Of a stretch of DNA of 13,303 nucleotides, positions 1 through 7,598 are shown in pieces. The notes under the pieces are model-generated. The model searched no databases. It saw nothing but the letters and a program-made list of their open reading frames with translations, and was not told the origin of the DNA. This DNA is from Peptococcaceae bacterium UBA3937 (GTDB lineage Bacteria > Bacillota > Peptococcia > DRI-13 > DTU073), in assembly GCA_002385735.1 (NCBI GenBank), contig DGEB01000053.1, positions 27,638 through 40,940 of the forward strand. The letters are read 5' to 3'. The position numbers were made by a program, and so were the translations under genes. Each line of letters opens with the position of its first letter. Position 1 is the stretch's first letter.

Positions 1-22
1 CCCCTTTCACGTCCATATTCAC

Positions 23-487
23 TTATTTATGAATGGCAATACTGATTGCTGCTGCGTAAATATCCTTACAGATATCATAGATTTTTTCCAACTGGGGTGG
101 ATCTAATAAATCCAAAGTAGATACCCCTTTCCCGGTCAGCACTAAAATCGTGTGCCACCGCAGGGGCAAATATTCCTGCAGGTAATACCCATCCGTAATA
201 AAATAACAGTCCTGTATATTAAGAAAATGCTTCTCGATCAGCGCATCTAAATCCTCTTCACAACCATTCCAGTACTGCACCTTGACAGTCTTATCCTTAA
301 GACAGCTAAGAAAAGCCTTGTATTCCTGTAATTCAGGCGTTAGGAGCACCAGTAGATAGCCTCTTCTGAACAAAAAACGCAAAGCGGGTAAGGTTTCGGG
401 ATATAATTCCAGATTCCGTTTCATGGAATTATTCTTTTCGTAACAATAAGACGTTCCGTAACCAGAAAAGAAAATGGCCTTTTCCAA
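23..487 (-). CDS. HAD-IIIA-like protein lacking the catalytic aspartates
   Basis: A 154-residue protein with the fold pattern of the histidinol-phosphatase/GmhB (HAD subfamily IIIA) phosphatases. The N-terminus MEKAIFFSGYGTSY aligns with the family motif FLDRDGT. The middle (about 30-52) matches the helix and strand leading to motif II, with Thr50 in place. Residues 93-121 match the motif IV strand and the following ILV.TG strand. Both motif I aspartates are replaced, by Ser8 and Tyr10. Only one motif IV acid, Asp99, remains, the motif III lysine is not evident, and the usual zinc-binding loop is missing. I infer that it is not an active phosphatase and may be a binding or regulatory protein. 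The start is TTG: the next in-frame ATG (Met22) would remove motif I, and a stop lies just upstream. It lies 88 bases after gcvPB and could be the last gene of that transcript. The fold is fairly sure; the role is unknown. Confidence 0.8.
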   Translation of the reverse strand: MEKAIFFSGYGTSYCYEKNNSMKRNLELYPETLPALRFLFRRGYLLVLLTPELQEYKAFLSCLKDKTVKVQYWNGCEEDLDALIEKHFLNIQDCYFITDGYYLQEYLPLRWHTILVLTGKGVSTLDLLDPPQLEKIYDICKDIYAAAISIAIHK

Positions 488-490
488 CGC

Positions 491-547
491 TAATGCACCC
501 CCCGTCCCTCTTTTAATATATGTTCAGGGACAGGGTATGGTGCATTA
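491..547 (-). promoter_or_regulatory. Long hairpin covering the RBS of the HAD-like gene
   Basis: The arms TAATGCACC (491-499) and GGTGCATTA (539-547) are perfect inverted repeats. Inside them GTCCCT (504-509) pairs with AGGGAC (526-531). In minus-strand RNA the segment between also pairs (CCCU with GGGG, one G-U), giving about 19 base pairs with a 3-base bulge and a 16-base loop. The six-G run at 498-503, the only good ribosome binding site for the TTG start at 487, lies in the 3' arm. No U-run follows, so it is a poor intrinsic terminator. Translational occlusion or an mRNA processing and stability element is more likely. Confidence 0.6.
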
Positions 548-575
548 TCTTTTCTTTGCGCTCAAGTATTTATTC

Positions 576-2027
576 TTACTCCTTCCAGCGTAAGACAGGC
601 TTACGGGCCGCCAGGGTTTCATCCAGGCGCCTGACCGGCGTGTGATGAGGAGCCTCCTGAAGCAACTCCGGTGCTTCCCGGGCTTCCTTCGCGATGGCCG
701 CCATGGCAGCAGCAAAGGCATCTAAAGTCTCCTTGTTCTCCGTTTCCGTAGGCTCAATCATGATTGCTTCCTTCACCATCAAGGGAAAATAAATCGTGGG
801 CGGATGGAAGCCGTAGTCAATCAGCCTTTTGGCGATATCAAGGGTGTGCACGCCGGTTTGGTCCGTATGCCGTGGCGTAACCACAAATTCGTGCTTGCAG
901 GGTCCCGCGTAAGGAAGCTCGTAATGCTCCGTCAGAAGCTTCATCAGGTAGTTGGCGTTAAGGACCGCCTTGGCGCTGGCCTCCTTCAGCCCTTCCCCGC
1001 CCAGCATCAACATATAGGTAAAGGCTTTGACGACCACCCCGAAATTACCGTAAAAAGCCTTCACCCGACCAATGGACCGGGGCCGATCCTCATCAAGCAC
1101 ATACTGCTTTTTTTGTTCGTCATAGCGCACCACCGGCTTGGGCAAAAAAGGCTCCAACGCCGCTTTAACCCCTACGGGGCCTGCGCCCGGGCCACCTCCG
1201 CCATGGGGAGTCGAAAAAGTCTTATGTAAATTGAAATGGACAACATCAAAGCCCATATCACCGGGACGGGAATAACCCATAATCGCGTTCATGTTCGCCC
1301 CGTCATTATACAAGAGTCCGCCCGCTTGATGCACAATCTCCGCAATTTCTTTGATCTGGTTTTCAAAAAGCCCCAGCGTACTGGGATTGGTAAGCATTAA
1401 AGCCGCTGTGTCTTCCCCCACCGCCGCCCGTAGGGCTTCCAAATCGACACCGCCCCTTTCATTGGAGGGGACCTCAACAATCTGGCAACCGGCTAAGGAG
1501 GCGGTGGCCGGGTTGGTCCCGTGAGATGAATCCGGCACAATCACCTTATTCCGCTTGAAATCCCCTCGGGAGGTATGATAGGCCATGATCAGCAGAATGC
1601 CGGTCAATTCACCGTGGGCTCCGGCGGCCGGTTGTAAAGTAACCGCGTCCATTCCGGCAATTTCGGCCAGGTACTCTTGCGTCTTGGCCATTAACTCCAG
1701 TGCCCCCTGCACGCTTTCCTCAGGCTGATAAGGATGCAGCCGGCTGAAACCGGGCAGATTCGCCACATCCTCGTTAATCTTCGGATTATATTTCATGGTA
1801 CAACTACCCAAAGGGTAAAAGCCGGTGTCCACAGCGTAGTTAAGACGGGAAAGCTGGGTGTAATGCCGGACCACTTCCCCCTCCGTCAGTTCCGGCAAGA
1901 TTAGTGCCTCTCGGCGGCAAAACTCCGCCGGCAGCAGCTTTTCCAGGGGTATTTCCGGTACATCAAGGGGAGATAAATAGTGTCCCTTTCGGCCAAGGAC
2001 GCTTTTTTCAAAAATGAGTTTTTCCAC
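576..2027 (-). CDS. gcvPB: Glycine dehydrogenase (decarboxylating) subunit 2
   Basis: This is the cytoplasmic, PLP-bearing subunit of the two-part P protein. With GcvPA it decarboxylates glycine and passes the aminomethyl group to the lipoyl arm of GcvH. The 483 residues are the usual length for the family. Visible motifs are [13 protein letters not shown] (71-83), the [10 protein letters not shown] segment near 168-177, and the PLP-lysine region [16 protein letters not shown], with Lys269 as the expected Schiff-base lysine. The start is GTG, preceded at good distance by GGAGGTGA. The gcvPA stop and this start share one base (TAGTG), so translation is probably coupled. It is the last gcv gene; downstream are the hairpin at 491-547 and the HAD-like gene. 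Identity is essentially certain from motifs and context. Confidence 0.98.
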   Translation of the reverse strand: MEKLIFEKSVLGRKGHYLSPLDVPEIPLEKLLPAEFCRREALILPELTEGEVVRHYTQLSRLNYAVDTGFYPLGSCTMKYNPKINEDVANLPGFSRLHPYQPEESVQGALELMAKTQEYLAEIAGMDAVTLQPAAGAHGELTGILLIMAYHTSRGDFKRNKVIVPDSSHGTNPATASLAGCQIVEVPSNERGGVDLEALRAAVGEDTAALMLTNPSTLGLFENQIKEIAEIVHQAGGLLYNDGANMNAIMGYSRPGDMGFDVVHFNLHKTFSTPHGGGGPGAGPVGVKAALEPFLPKPVVRYDEQKKQYVLDEDRPRSIGRVKAFYGNFGVVVKAFTYMLMLGGEGLKEASAKAVLNANYLMKLLTEHYELPYAGPCKHEFVVTPRHTDQTGVHTLDIAKRLIDYGFHPPTIYFPLMVKEAIMIEPTETENKETLDAFAAAMAAIAKEAREAPELLQEAPHHTPVRRLDETLAARKPVLRWKE

Positions 2028-3373
2028 TAGCGGTCACCTCCCCACACCCGCACCAGCAACTCGATTTCCTCCCGGGAGCGCATTTCGGTGACACAAAGGA
2101 GTAGGTGGTTTTCCAATTCCGGATAAAACCGGCTTAACTCTAAGCCCCCCAGAATCCCCGCTTCCCAAAGCCGTTGATTAATGCTGGTCGTATCTTCCGT
2201 GGTTTTCACCACAAACTCCTTAAAGAAAGGCGCGGTAAAGGGAACTGACACTCCGGGTAAAACCGCCAAGCGTTGCTGGGTATAGTGGCTTTTCTGCAGA
2301 CACTGCCGGCCCACTTCCGCCAACCCCTCCGGGCCCAGTAAAGCAAGGTATATCGTAGCCGCCAGGGCACAAAGCGCCTGGTTGGAGCAAATGTTCGATC
2401 CGGCCCTTTCCCGCCGGATATGCTGTTCGCGGGCCTGTAACGTGAGGACGTAGCCTTCCCGCCCGGTTTTGTCTACGGTCTTGCCTACAATGCGTCCCGG
2501 CAGACGACGGACATATTTCTCTTTACTGGCCATAAAACCTAAATACGGCCCGCCAAAACTAAGGGGCAGCCCCAAACTTTGCCCGTCCCCCACCACGATA
2601 TCCGCGCCCAGTTGCCCGGGGCTTTCCAGGATGCCTAAAGAAAGGGGATCCACACAAGCGACCAGGAGACCTTCCTTGCCGTGAATCGCATCGGCAAACA
2701 TCTTTAAATCCTCAATACTACCCAAAAAATTCGGGCTTTGGATGATTACCGCCGCCAAATCATCAGTTATGTATTGCTCCAAACCGGACTCCATGCCCAC
2801 CGTTAACCCATTTTCATAAGGCAGGGTGATGATTTCCGCCCCGCGCCCTCGCAAATAGGTCCCCATGGTCTCCCGGTATTCCGGATGCACCAGGGAACTC
2901 ACGGCGATCTTGTTTCTCCTGGTGGCATCCAGGGCCATTAAGGCCGCTTCGGTAAGCGCCGTGGCCCCATCATAATGGGAGGCATTCGCCACATCCATGC
3001 CGGTTAACTCACAGATACAAGTCTGGTATTCAAAAATCGCCTGCAGGGTGCCCTGGCTGATTTCCGGTTGATAGGGCGTATAGGCCGTATAAAAATCCCC
3101 CCGGGAAAGCAAGTGATTAACCGCCCGCGGTTGATAATGCTCATAAGCGCCAGCCCCCCTAAAGCAAAGATACTCACCGGCATGTTTATTTTTCCCCGCC
3201 CAATCCTGCATCTTCTCCCAGGCGGCCTTTTCCGAAAGCCCCTCCGGCAGCCGCAAGGGCCTGTCTAAACGAAATTCCGAGGGAATATCCCGAAAAAGCT
3301 CTTCCGTGGAAGAAACACCGACTATCTCAAGCATCGCTTTTTCTTCTTCCCGCGTATGAGGCAAATACGCCAT
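2027..3373 (-). CDS. gcvPA: Glycine dehydrogenase (decarboxylating) subunit 1
   Basis: This is the first half of the split P protein; it forms a heterotetramer with GcvPB in the glycine cleavage system. The start chosen is the ATG at 3373, giving 448 residues. It begins [20 protein letters not shown], the typical family N-terminus, and GGGGAGGAG sits 7 bases upstream. A longer frame from a TTG at 3397 would add eight residues, overlap gcvH and leave this ribosome binding site inside the gene. Family features include the PYQPEISQG segment and the [13 protein letters not shown] segment. The PLP lysine is on the partner subunit, as expected. The gap to gcvH is 4 bases and the overlap with gcvPB is one base. 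Nothing looks damaged. Confidence 0.97.
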   Translation of the reverse strand: MAYLPHTREEEKAMLEIVGVSSTEELFRDIPSEFRLDRPLRLPEGLSEKAAWEKMQDWAGKNKHAGEYLCFRGAGAYEHYQPRAVNHLLSRGDFYTAYTPYQPEISQGTLQAIFEYQTCICELTGMDVANASHYDGATALTEAALMALDATRRNKIAVSSLVHPEYRETMGTYLRGRGAEIITLPYENGLTVGMESGLEQYITDDLAAVIIQSPNFLGSIEDLKMFADAIHGKEGLLVACVDPLSLGILESPGQLGADIVVGDGQSLGLPLSFGGPYLGFMASKEKYVRRLPGRIVGKTVDKTGREGYVLTLQAREQHIRRERAGSNICSNQALCALAATIYLALLGPEGLAEVGRQCLQKSHYTQQRLAVLPGVSVPFTAPFFKEFVVKTTEDTTSINQRLWEAGILGGLELSRFYPELENHLLLCVTEMRSREEIELLVRVWGGDR

Positions 3374-3377
3374 CTGT

Positions 3378-3758
3378 CTACTCCTCCCCGGCTGCAAAAT
3401 CCGCGTATTCGATACTACTTAACAACTCGCTGTCTAATTCCTCCATTTCCACTTCGATTAACCAGCCTTCCCCGTAAGGATCCTGATTAAGGATTTCCGG
3501 ATGATCCAGCAATTTTTCATTGACCGCCCTGACCACCCCGGAACAAGGGCTATAGATATCCGATACTGCTTTCACCGATTCCACCACGCCAAAAACCTCG
3601 CCGATTTTCAGCTTTCTCCCCACTTCGGGCAGTTCTACAAAAACCACATCCCCCAAAGAATCCTGGGCGTAATCCGTAATGCCGATAATACCTTTCTTCC
3701 CCTCCACCCGAATCCACTCGTGTTCGCGTGTATAGCTTAATTCTTCCGGATAGTTCAT
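3378..3758 (-). CDS. gcvH: Glycine cleavage system H protein
   Basis: This is the lipoylated carrier protein of the glycine cleavage system. It shuttles the aminomethyl group from P to T protein, then is reoxidised by the L protein. The 126 residues are normal for the family. The lipoylation motif GVVESVKAVSDIYSP is intact, with Lys63 as the modified residue, and the typical beginning (YTREHEWIRVEG) and C-terminal segment (DPYGEGWLIEVE) are present. The start is ATG with GGGAGG 8 bases upstream. It lies 18 bases after gcvT and 4 bases before gcvPA, the usual T-H-PA-PB order. No lipoate ligase or lipoyl synthase is in the window, so lipoylation must be supplied from elsewhere. Confidence 0.98.
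   Translation of the reverse strand: MNYPEELSYTREHEWIRVEGKKGIIGITDYAQDSLGDVVFVELPEVGRKLKIGEVFGVVESVKAVSDIYSPCSGVVRAVNEKLLDHPEILNQDPYGEGWLIEVEMEELDSELLSSIEYADFAAGEE
3381..3389 (-). promoter_or_regulatory. Ribosome binding site that fixes the gcvPA start
   Basis: GGGGAGGAG on the minus strand ends 7 bases before the ATG at 3373 and overlaps the last codons of gcvH. It supports the ATG over the upstream in-frame TTG at 3397, which would place this site inside the coding region. Confidence 0.75.
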
Positions 3759-3776
3759 AACCTTTCCCTCCCTTTT

Positions 3777-4904
3777 TTATCTCGTTCTCCTGTAAAACGG
3801 CTTTTTGCAGATTTTGGCTTTAAGCGCTTTGCCTCTGATCATTACTTCTACTTCGTTATCTAACCATGCTTCATCACTTAAGACATACGCCAACCCCAAA
3901 TTTTGCTCCAAAGAGGGTGCATAGCTTCCTGAGGTTACTTCACCAATCCTTGCCCCACCTTTTTCGATGGGATAACCGGCACGCGGAATGCCTCTTTCCA
4001 GCATGGTCAACCCCACGAGTTTACGCGGAACTCCTTCCTTTTTTTGCGCCAGCAAAGCCTCCTTCCCCACAAAATCGCCCTTCTCCCAAGCCACAAAATA
4101 CTCTAAACCGGCTTCCAGAGGAGTGGTTTTTTCCGTTAATTCATGGCCATATAAGGGCAGCCCGGCCTCAAAGCGTAAAGTATCCCGCGCTCCCAGTCCG
4201 GCCGGTACCAAGCCTTGCGCTTTCCCCGCTTCCATGACCAGATCCCAGATTGCCGGCACATTCCCGGCTCCCACATAGATTTCAAAACCGTCTTCTCCCG
4301 TATATCCTGTCCGGGAAATAATCACCTTAATCCCGGCCAGCTCTGTCACTGCAAAGCGATAATACCGTAAATCTTTTAAAGATACTGATCCTATCCCCAC
4401 TAATATCTCTTCCGCACGGGGTCCTTGTAAGGCTAAAAGCCCCACTTCCGCAGAAATATTTTGGAGAATGAAATCCTCCGCCTGTTCCTTGTAAGCATGA
4501 ACATGTGCATACTCCCGTAACCAGTTCCAATCTTTATCGGTATTGCCCGCGTTTACCACAAGCATATATTTTTCGTCATCCAGCTTGTAGACCAGCATAT
4601 CATCGACTATCCCACCATCCGGATAACACATTAAAGTATAGATGACCTGCCCGGCTGCCATCTTCACCACATCATTGGTTAATACCCGTTGTAAAAAGGC
4701 GGCGGCTCCCGCACCTAACACTTGAATTTCGCCCATATGACAAACATCAAAAAGCCCCGCTGTATGCCGCACAGCCTGGTGTTCCTCGAGGATACCCGCA
4801 TATTGCACGGGCATCTCCCAACCGCCAAATTCCACCATCTTGGCTCCCAGTTCCAAATGTTTGGCATAAAGCGGGGTTCTTTTCAGCCGTGGCAAATTTT
4901 CCAC
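3777..4904 (-). CDS. gcvT: Glycine cleavage system T protein (aminomethyltransferase)
   Basis: A tetrahydrofolate-dependent aminomethyltransferase. It releases ammonia from the aminomethyl group on GcvH and forms 5,10-methylene-tetrahydrofolate. The 375 residues are standard. Visible are the folate-domain N-terminus ([20 protein letters not shown]), the [11 protein letters not shown] segment with the catalytic aspartate at 101/102, [14 protein letters not shown], the [20 protein letters not shown] block, and the C-terminal barrel with [21 protein letters not shown]. The start is GTG, with AAAGGGGG about 8 bases before it. It is the first gene of the operon. A possible promoter lies at 5010-5038, giving a leader of roughly 100 bases in which I see no glycine riboswitch. 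Identity is certain; the promoter is inferred. Confidence 0.98.
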   Translation of the reverse strand: MENLPRLKRTPLYAKHLELGAKMVEFGGWEMPVQYAGILEEHQAVRHTAGLFDVCHMGEIQVLGAGAAAFLQRVLTNDVVKMAAGQVIYTLMCYPDGGIVDDMLVYKLDDEKYMLVVNAGNTDKDWNWLREYAHVHAYKEQAEDFILQNISAEVGLLALQGPRAEEILVGIGSVSLKDLRYYRFAVTELAGIKVIISRTGYTGEDGFEIYVGAGNVPAIWDLVMEAGKAQGLVPAGLGARDTLRFEAGLPLYGHELTEKTTPLEAGLEYFVAWEKGDFVGKEALLAQKKEGVPRKLVGLTMLERGIPRAGYPIEKGGARIGEVTSGSYAPSLEQNLGLAYVLSDEAWLDNEVEVMIRGKALKAKICKKPFYRRTR

Positions 4905-4985
4905 CCTTTTATCCCCCTTTCTGTCTCATCGATAATCGCACTACCCTTCATTTACCAACCCTTTTTCACTTGACAATAAATAGCA

Positions 4986-5014
4986 GTTATTTAATCCACA
5001 TTCGCCTATATAAT
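4986..5014 (+). promoter_or_regulatory. Possible promoter of the divergent anchored-protein gene
   Basis: A perfect TATAAT at 5009-5014 lies 37 bases before the ATG at 5051. The -35 region at 17-base spacing (GTTATT, 4986-4991) is weak. An upstream TTGACA at 4970-4975 is too far from this -10 to pair with it. The -10 overlaps that of the opposing gcv promoter. Confidence 0.4.
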
Positions 5015-5038
5015 ATATTATCTTCTGCGTATTGGCAA
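5010..5038 (-). promoter_or_regulatory. Possible sigma-A promoter of the gcv operon
   Basis: On the minus strand TTGCCA (5033-5038) and TATTAT (5010-5015) are separated by 17 bases, close to the sigma-A consensus. Transcription would start near 5003, about 100 bases before the gcvT GTG. The -10 overlaps a plus-strand TATAAT (5009-5014). It is a sequence match only. Confidence 0.45.
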
Positions 5039-5050
5039 GGAGTGGCGAAA

Positions 5051-6229
5051 ATGGCACGGGAGAAAATAGGGCGCAGGCTTTTTCTTGTCTTGCTCTTTAT
5101 TATTACCTTTTTCGACCTAAACCGACTGGGCATTATGCCGGCTAGTAAAATCGGTCCGCCTATCCCCATCTTCCCTCAGCTTCAAATCGACCTGCTCCGG
5201 GCAGAAAGCCCTGCTTTGGTTGAAGATGCGGTCCGGGAAACCGGCAAAATGCTCTTGGAATACCTGGTGCCGGACGAATCTTCCGAACCCTGGGAAATCA
5301 ACTTTCTCTTGCAGGACCTCTTTTCCGATGCGGAACCGGAAGTAATCTTCTCCTTCGCTTTGCCGCCGGAAAGAGGAATGCTGGTGGTGTTGCAAAAGAA
5401 AAATGATCATTACTTTCTGGCGAGCTATCGCACGGATCTCTTGCCGGTCACCAAACTGGAGAAACTGCCGCTTGAATCCGATTTCCCGGTCTTTATCACC
5501 CGTGAAGACCACCAGGAACACCTGGGAGCTTTCTGCGAAACTACCGTCCTTACCCTGTGGAAATGGCATGATAACCGGCTGCGGGAAGTTTTTACCGAAA
5601 ACATCTACTGGGAGATTAACTGGCTCAACACCTGGGAAAATGCCCAAGCCTCCCCGGCCAAGTGGTTTAAGTTAAATCAAAGTTTGCAAGTAACCTGCGG
5701 AAAAAATGGCGAAAAAACCCGGCTTTTGGTAGAAGGAAGCCAGGAATATGCAGAAGCTCCGGCCAAGCAAACGACCGCCTTGCCGGCACCATATGAGTTT
5801 AAAACCATCCGGACCCGCCAGGTTCAGCAAGAATACTTCTGGAGTGAAGATTGGCAGCACTTCATTCTCCGCACAGGCCGCTACCTGCCGGCCGGTGCCC
5901 ATGAGCCACAAGAAGTGGCTGTACTGAAAGACTTAGCAACCCACCTTGATCATCTTGCCACATCTGATGCGCCGGAAACCACACTAGAACCTGAATCTAA
6001 CGTGCCTCAATCTGAACTTAAGCCTGAACGCGAACCAGAACTTGACCTTGGACCTCAACTTGAACCTAGGAAAAGCTCCAATCCAGAGACAACTAATAAT
6101 TCTTCTCATGATAATATTTATTCTTCTGATAATAAGATGGGAATCCTACCGGAGAGAAAAACAGCCGGTTACCTGGTCATGGATCAACAAGGCCGGATCT
6201 TTACAATCCTCAAAGACGAACTGCAGTAA
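5051..6229 (+). CDS. Membrane-anchored or secreted protein of unknown function
   Basis: A 392-residue protein I do not recognise. The start is the ATG at 5051: AAGGAG lies 8 bases upstream (5037-5042) and the frame then opens with a basic stretch (MAREKIGRR) and one hydrophobic segment (about residues 10-23), a signal anchor or uncleaved signal peptide. The frame is open back to 4889, but that extension would run through the promoter region and bury the hydrophobic segment. About 40-300 is a mixed, probably extracytoplasmic domain rich in Trp, Glu and Leu, with strand-like runs such as PEVIFSFALP and GMLVVLQKK. Residues 307-356 are a Pro/Glu linker followed by Ser/Asn-rich sequence. The last 25 residues form a small strand-rich end (AGYLVMDQQGRIFTILK). 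No catalytic motif is visible. It is the only plus-strand gene here, divergent from gcvT, so no role follows from context. Confidence 0.8.
   Translation: MAREKIGRRLFLVLLFIITFFDLNRLGIMPASKIGPPIPIFPQLQIDLLRAESPALVEDAVRETGKMLLEYLVPDESSEPWEINFLLQDLFSDAEPEVIFSFALPPERGMLVVLQKKNDHYFLASYRTDLLPVTKLEKLPLESDFPVFITREDHQEHLGAFCETTVLTLWKWHDNRLREVFTENIYWEINWLNTWENAQASPAKWFKLNQSLQVTCGKNGEKTRLLVEGSQEYAEAPAKQTTALPAPYEFKTIRTRQVQQEYFWSEDWQHFILRTGRYLPAGAHEPQEVAVLKDLATHLDHLATSDAPETTLEPESNVPQSELKPEREPELDLGPQLEPRKSSNPETTNNSSHDNIYSSDNKMGILPERKTAGYLVMDQQGRIFTILKDELQ
5986..6068 (+). repeat. Degenerate Pro-Glu repeat coding for a linker
   Basis: Imperfect copies of CCTGAACTTGA-like units encode residues about 312-339 of the anchored protein as irregular (x)PE/EP/EL steps (for example LEPES, LKPEREPELDL, PQLEP). 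The pattern fits a flexible envelope-spanning spacer that grew by short tandem duplication and then drifted. Confidence 0.6.
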
Positions 6230-6308
6230 TCCTGCCGCTATCTGTGCATTACCGTTCCCTTGGTTGCCCTTATCCTGAACAACCACCCTTCCTTGCTTAA
6301 ACCCGCCA

Positions 6309-7550
6309 TTACCTTTGGGCCGCACTTTCACCGGCCAGATACCCGCTTGAAAAAGCGGCCTGTAGATTATAGCCTCCGGTGAAACCATCAATATCCAAGA
6401 TTTCCCCGGCAAAATACAGGCCGGAAACGAGTTTTGATTCCATGGTGCGGGGGTTTACCTCCCGTAAGGAAACGCCGCCCGCCGTAACGATGGCCTCGGC
6501 CAAAGACCGCGGTCCAAGTACAGTCATCCCCAAATCGAGCAGGATTTGCACCAGCTTATGACGTTCTTCCCTGGTAATTTGATGGACAAACTTAGCCGGT
6601 TCAATACCGCTCAAACGGATGACTATGGGAATCAAACGTTTCGGCAACAAGTCATCAAGGGCGTTTTGCAACTGCCTGCGCTGATACTTCTGGAAATCCC
6701 GCTGCAGGCGCTTATCCAGTTTTTCTTCGTCTAAGGCCGGTTTAAGATTAAGATGGAGCTTTAATTCCCGGCGGTTTTCCTTTTCCACTACCAGGCGGCT
6801 CAAAGTCAGGATTACCGGTCCCGACACCCCAAAATGGGTAAACAGCATCTCGCCAAACTCTTTCGCTAATACTTTTTCCCCATGGGTTAAAGTAACCGCC
6901 ACATTTTTCAGGGACAGCCCCTGTAGCTCTTTGACCCACTCCTCCTGAATATTAAGCGGCACGAGAGCCGGTCGAGGCGTAATCACGGTATGGCCTAAGG
7001 CAGCCGCCCATTTGTACCCATCCCCGGTTGAACCGGTTGCCGGATACGACTTTCCTCCTGTCGCAATAATCACGGCATAACCTTCAATGTGCTCCTCTGC
7101 GGTTTTAACCCCTTTCACCGCCCCGTCCGCCTGCCAGATTTCTAGGACTTCCGTTTGCGTCCTTAGCTCCGCGCCGTTCGTACGGGCATAATTCAACAAG
7201 GCTTGTACCACATCGGACGCCTTATCGGAAGCCGGGAAAATCCTCCCGCCCCTTTCCACCTTTGTTTCCACCCCGTACCTTTTTAACAATTGAAGAAGCT
7301 CCGGCTGAAAAAAATGGTGAAAGGCACTGTATAAAAAGCGCCCTCCCCCAGGATAGTTTTCCATAAAAGTATTGATATCGCCATTGTTCGTAATGTTGCA
7401 TCTGCCCTTGCCGGAAATCAGCAGCTTCCGTCCCACCGCCTTGTTTTTCTCAAGGATTATTACCTTGGCTCCCAACTCGGCGGCCCTGCCGGCCGCAATT
7501 AAGCCGGCTGCTCCGCCCCCAACCACGATGACCGGTAAATGAGATGGCAT
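6309..7550 (-). CDS. BaiN/HI0933-family FAD-dependent oxidoreductase
   Basis: A flavoprotein of the HI0933/YhiN/BaiN family. It is cytoplasmic, probably uses NAD(P)H, and its physiological substrate is unclear in most bacteria. The 413 residues are the family norm. Visible are the FAD dinucleotide motif VGGGAAG (10-16) ending in ILEK (32-35), the family signature GRKLLISGKGRCNITN (40-55), RGGRIFPASDKASDVV (100-115), IATGGKSYPATGSTGDGY (162-179) and the C-terminal FAD motif GLYFAGEILDIDGFTGGYNL (377-396). The start is ATG with AAGGAGGT 7 bases upstream. It follows pyk by 48 bases with no terminator between them, so the two are probably co-transcribed. BaiN proper acts on bile-acid intermediates in gut clostridia; nothing here supports that function, so I give no gene symbol. 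Confidence 0.93.
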   Translation of the reverse strand: MPSHLPVIVVGGGAAGLIAAGRAAELGAKVIILEKNKAVGRKLLISGKGRCNITNNGDINTFMENYPGGGRFLYSAFHHFFQPELLQLLKRYGVETKVERGGRIFPASDKASDVVQALLNYARTNGAELRTQTEVLEIWQADGAVKGVKTAEEHIEGYAVIIATGGKSYPATGSTGDGYKWAAALGHTVITPRPALVPLNIQEEWVKELQGLSLKNVAVTLTHGEKVLAKEFGEMLFTHFGVSGPVILTLSRLVVEKENRRELKLHLNLKPALDEEKLDKRLQRDFQKYQRRQLQNALDDLLPKRLIPIVIRLSGIEPAKFVHQITREERHKLVQILLDLGMTVLGPRSLAEAIVTAGGVSLREVNPRTMESKLVSGLYFAGEILDIDGFTGGYNLQAAFSSGYLAGESAAQR

Positions 7551-7598
7551 AAAGTACCTCCTTAGAATACTTCATCAGAATTTTCCCCTGTAGAGGCC

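Noticed and set aside
804..1229. Plus-strand open frame of 141 codons
   Set aside because: It lies wholly antisense to the conserved gcvPB coding sequence, with no ribosome binding site and no recognisable protein features.
3374..3397. Upstream TTG start for gcvPA
   Set aside because: The added eight residues overlap gcvH and do not look like the family N-terminus. A strong ribosome binding site directly serves the ATG at 3373.
4970..4975. Perfect TTGACA upstream of the plus-strand gene
   Set aside because: No -10 element lies at 16-18 bases; the nearest TATAAT is 33 bases away. It is not paired into a promoter.
4889..5050. In-frame 54-codon extension at the front of the anchored-protein gene
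   Set aside because: It runs antisense through the gcvT start and both predicted promoters, has no ribosome binding site, and would bury the N-terminal anchor. The ATG at 5051 has a well-placed AAGGAG.
5117..5647. Minus-strand open frame of 176 codons inside the anchored-protein gene
   Set aside because: The plus strand has the ribosome binding site, promoter match, anchor and linker structure. The opposite frame is typical of antisense shadow sequence.
6230..6308. Convergent gap searched for a bidirectional terminator
   Set aside because: I see no strong inverted repeat with a U-run on either strand, so none is called.
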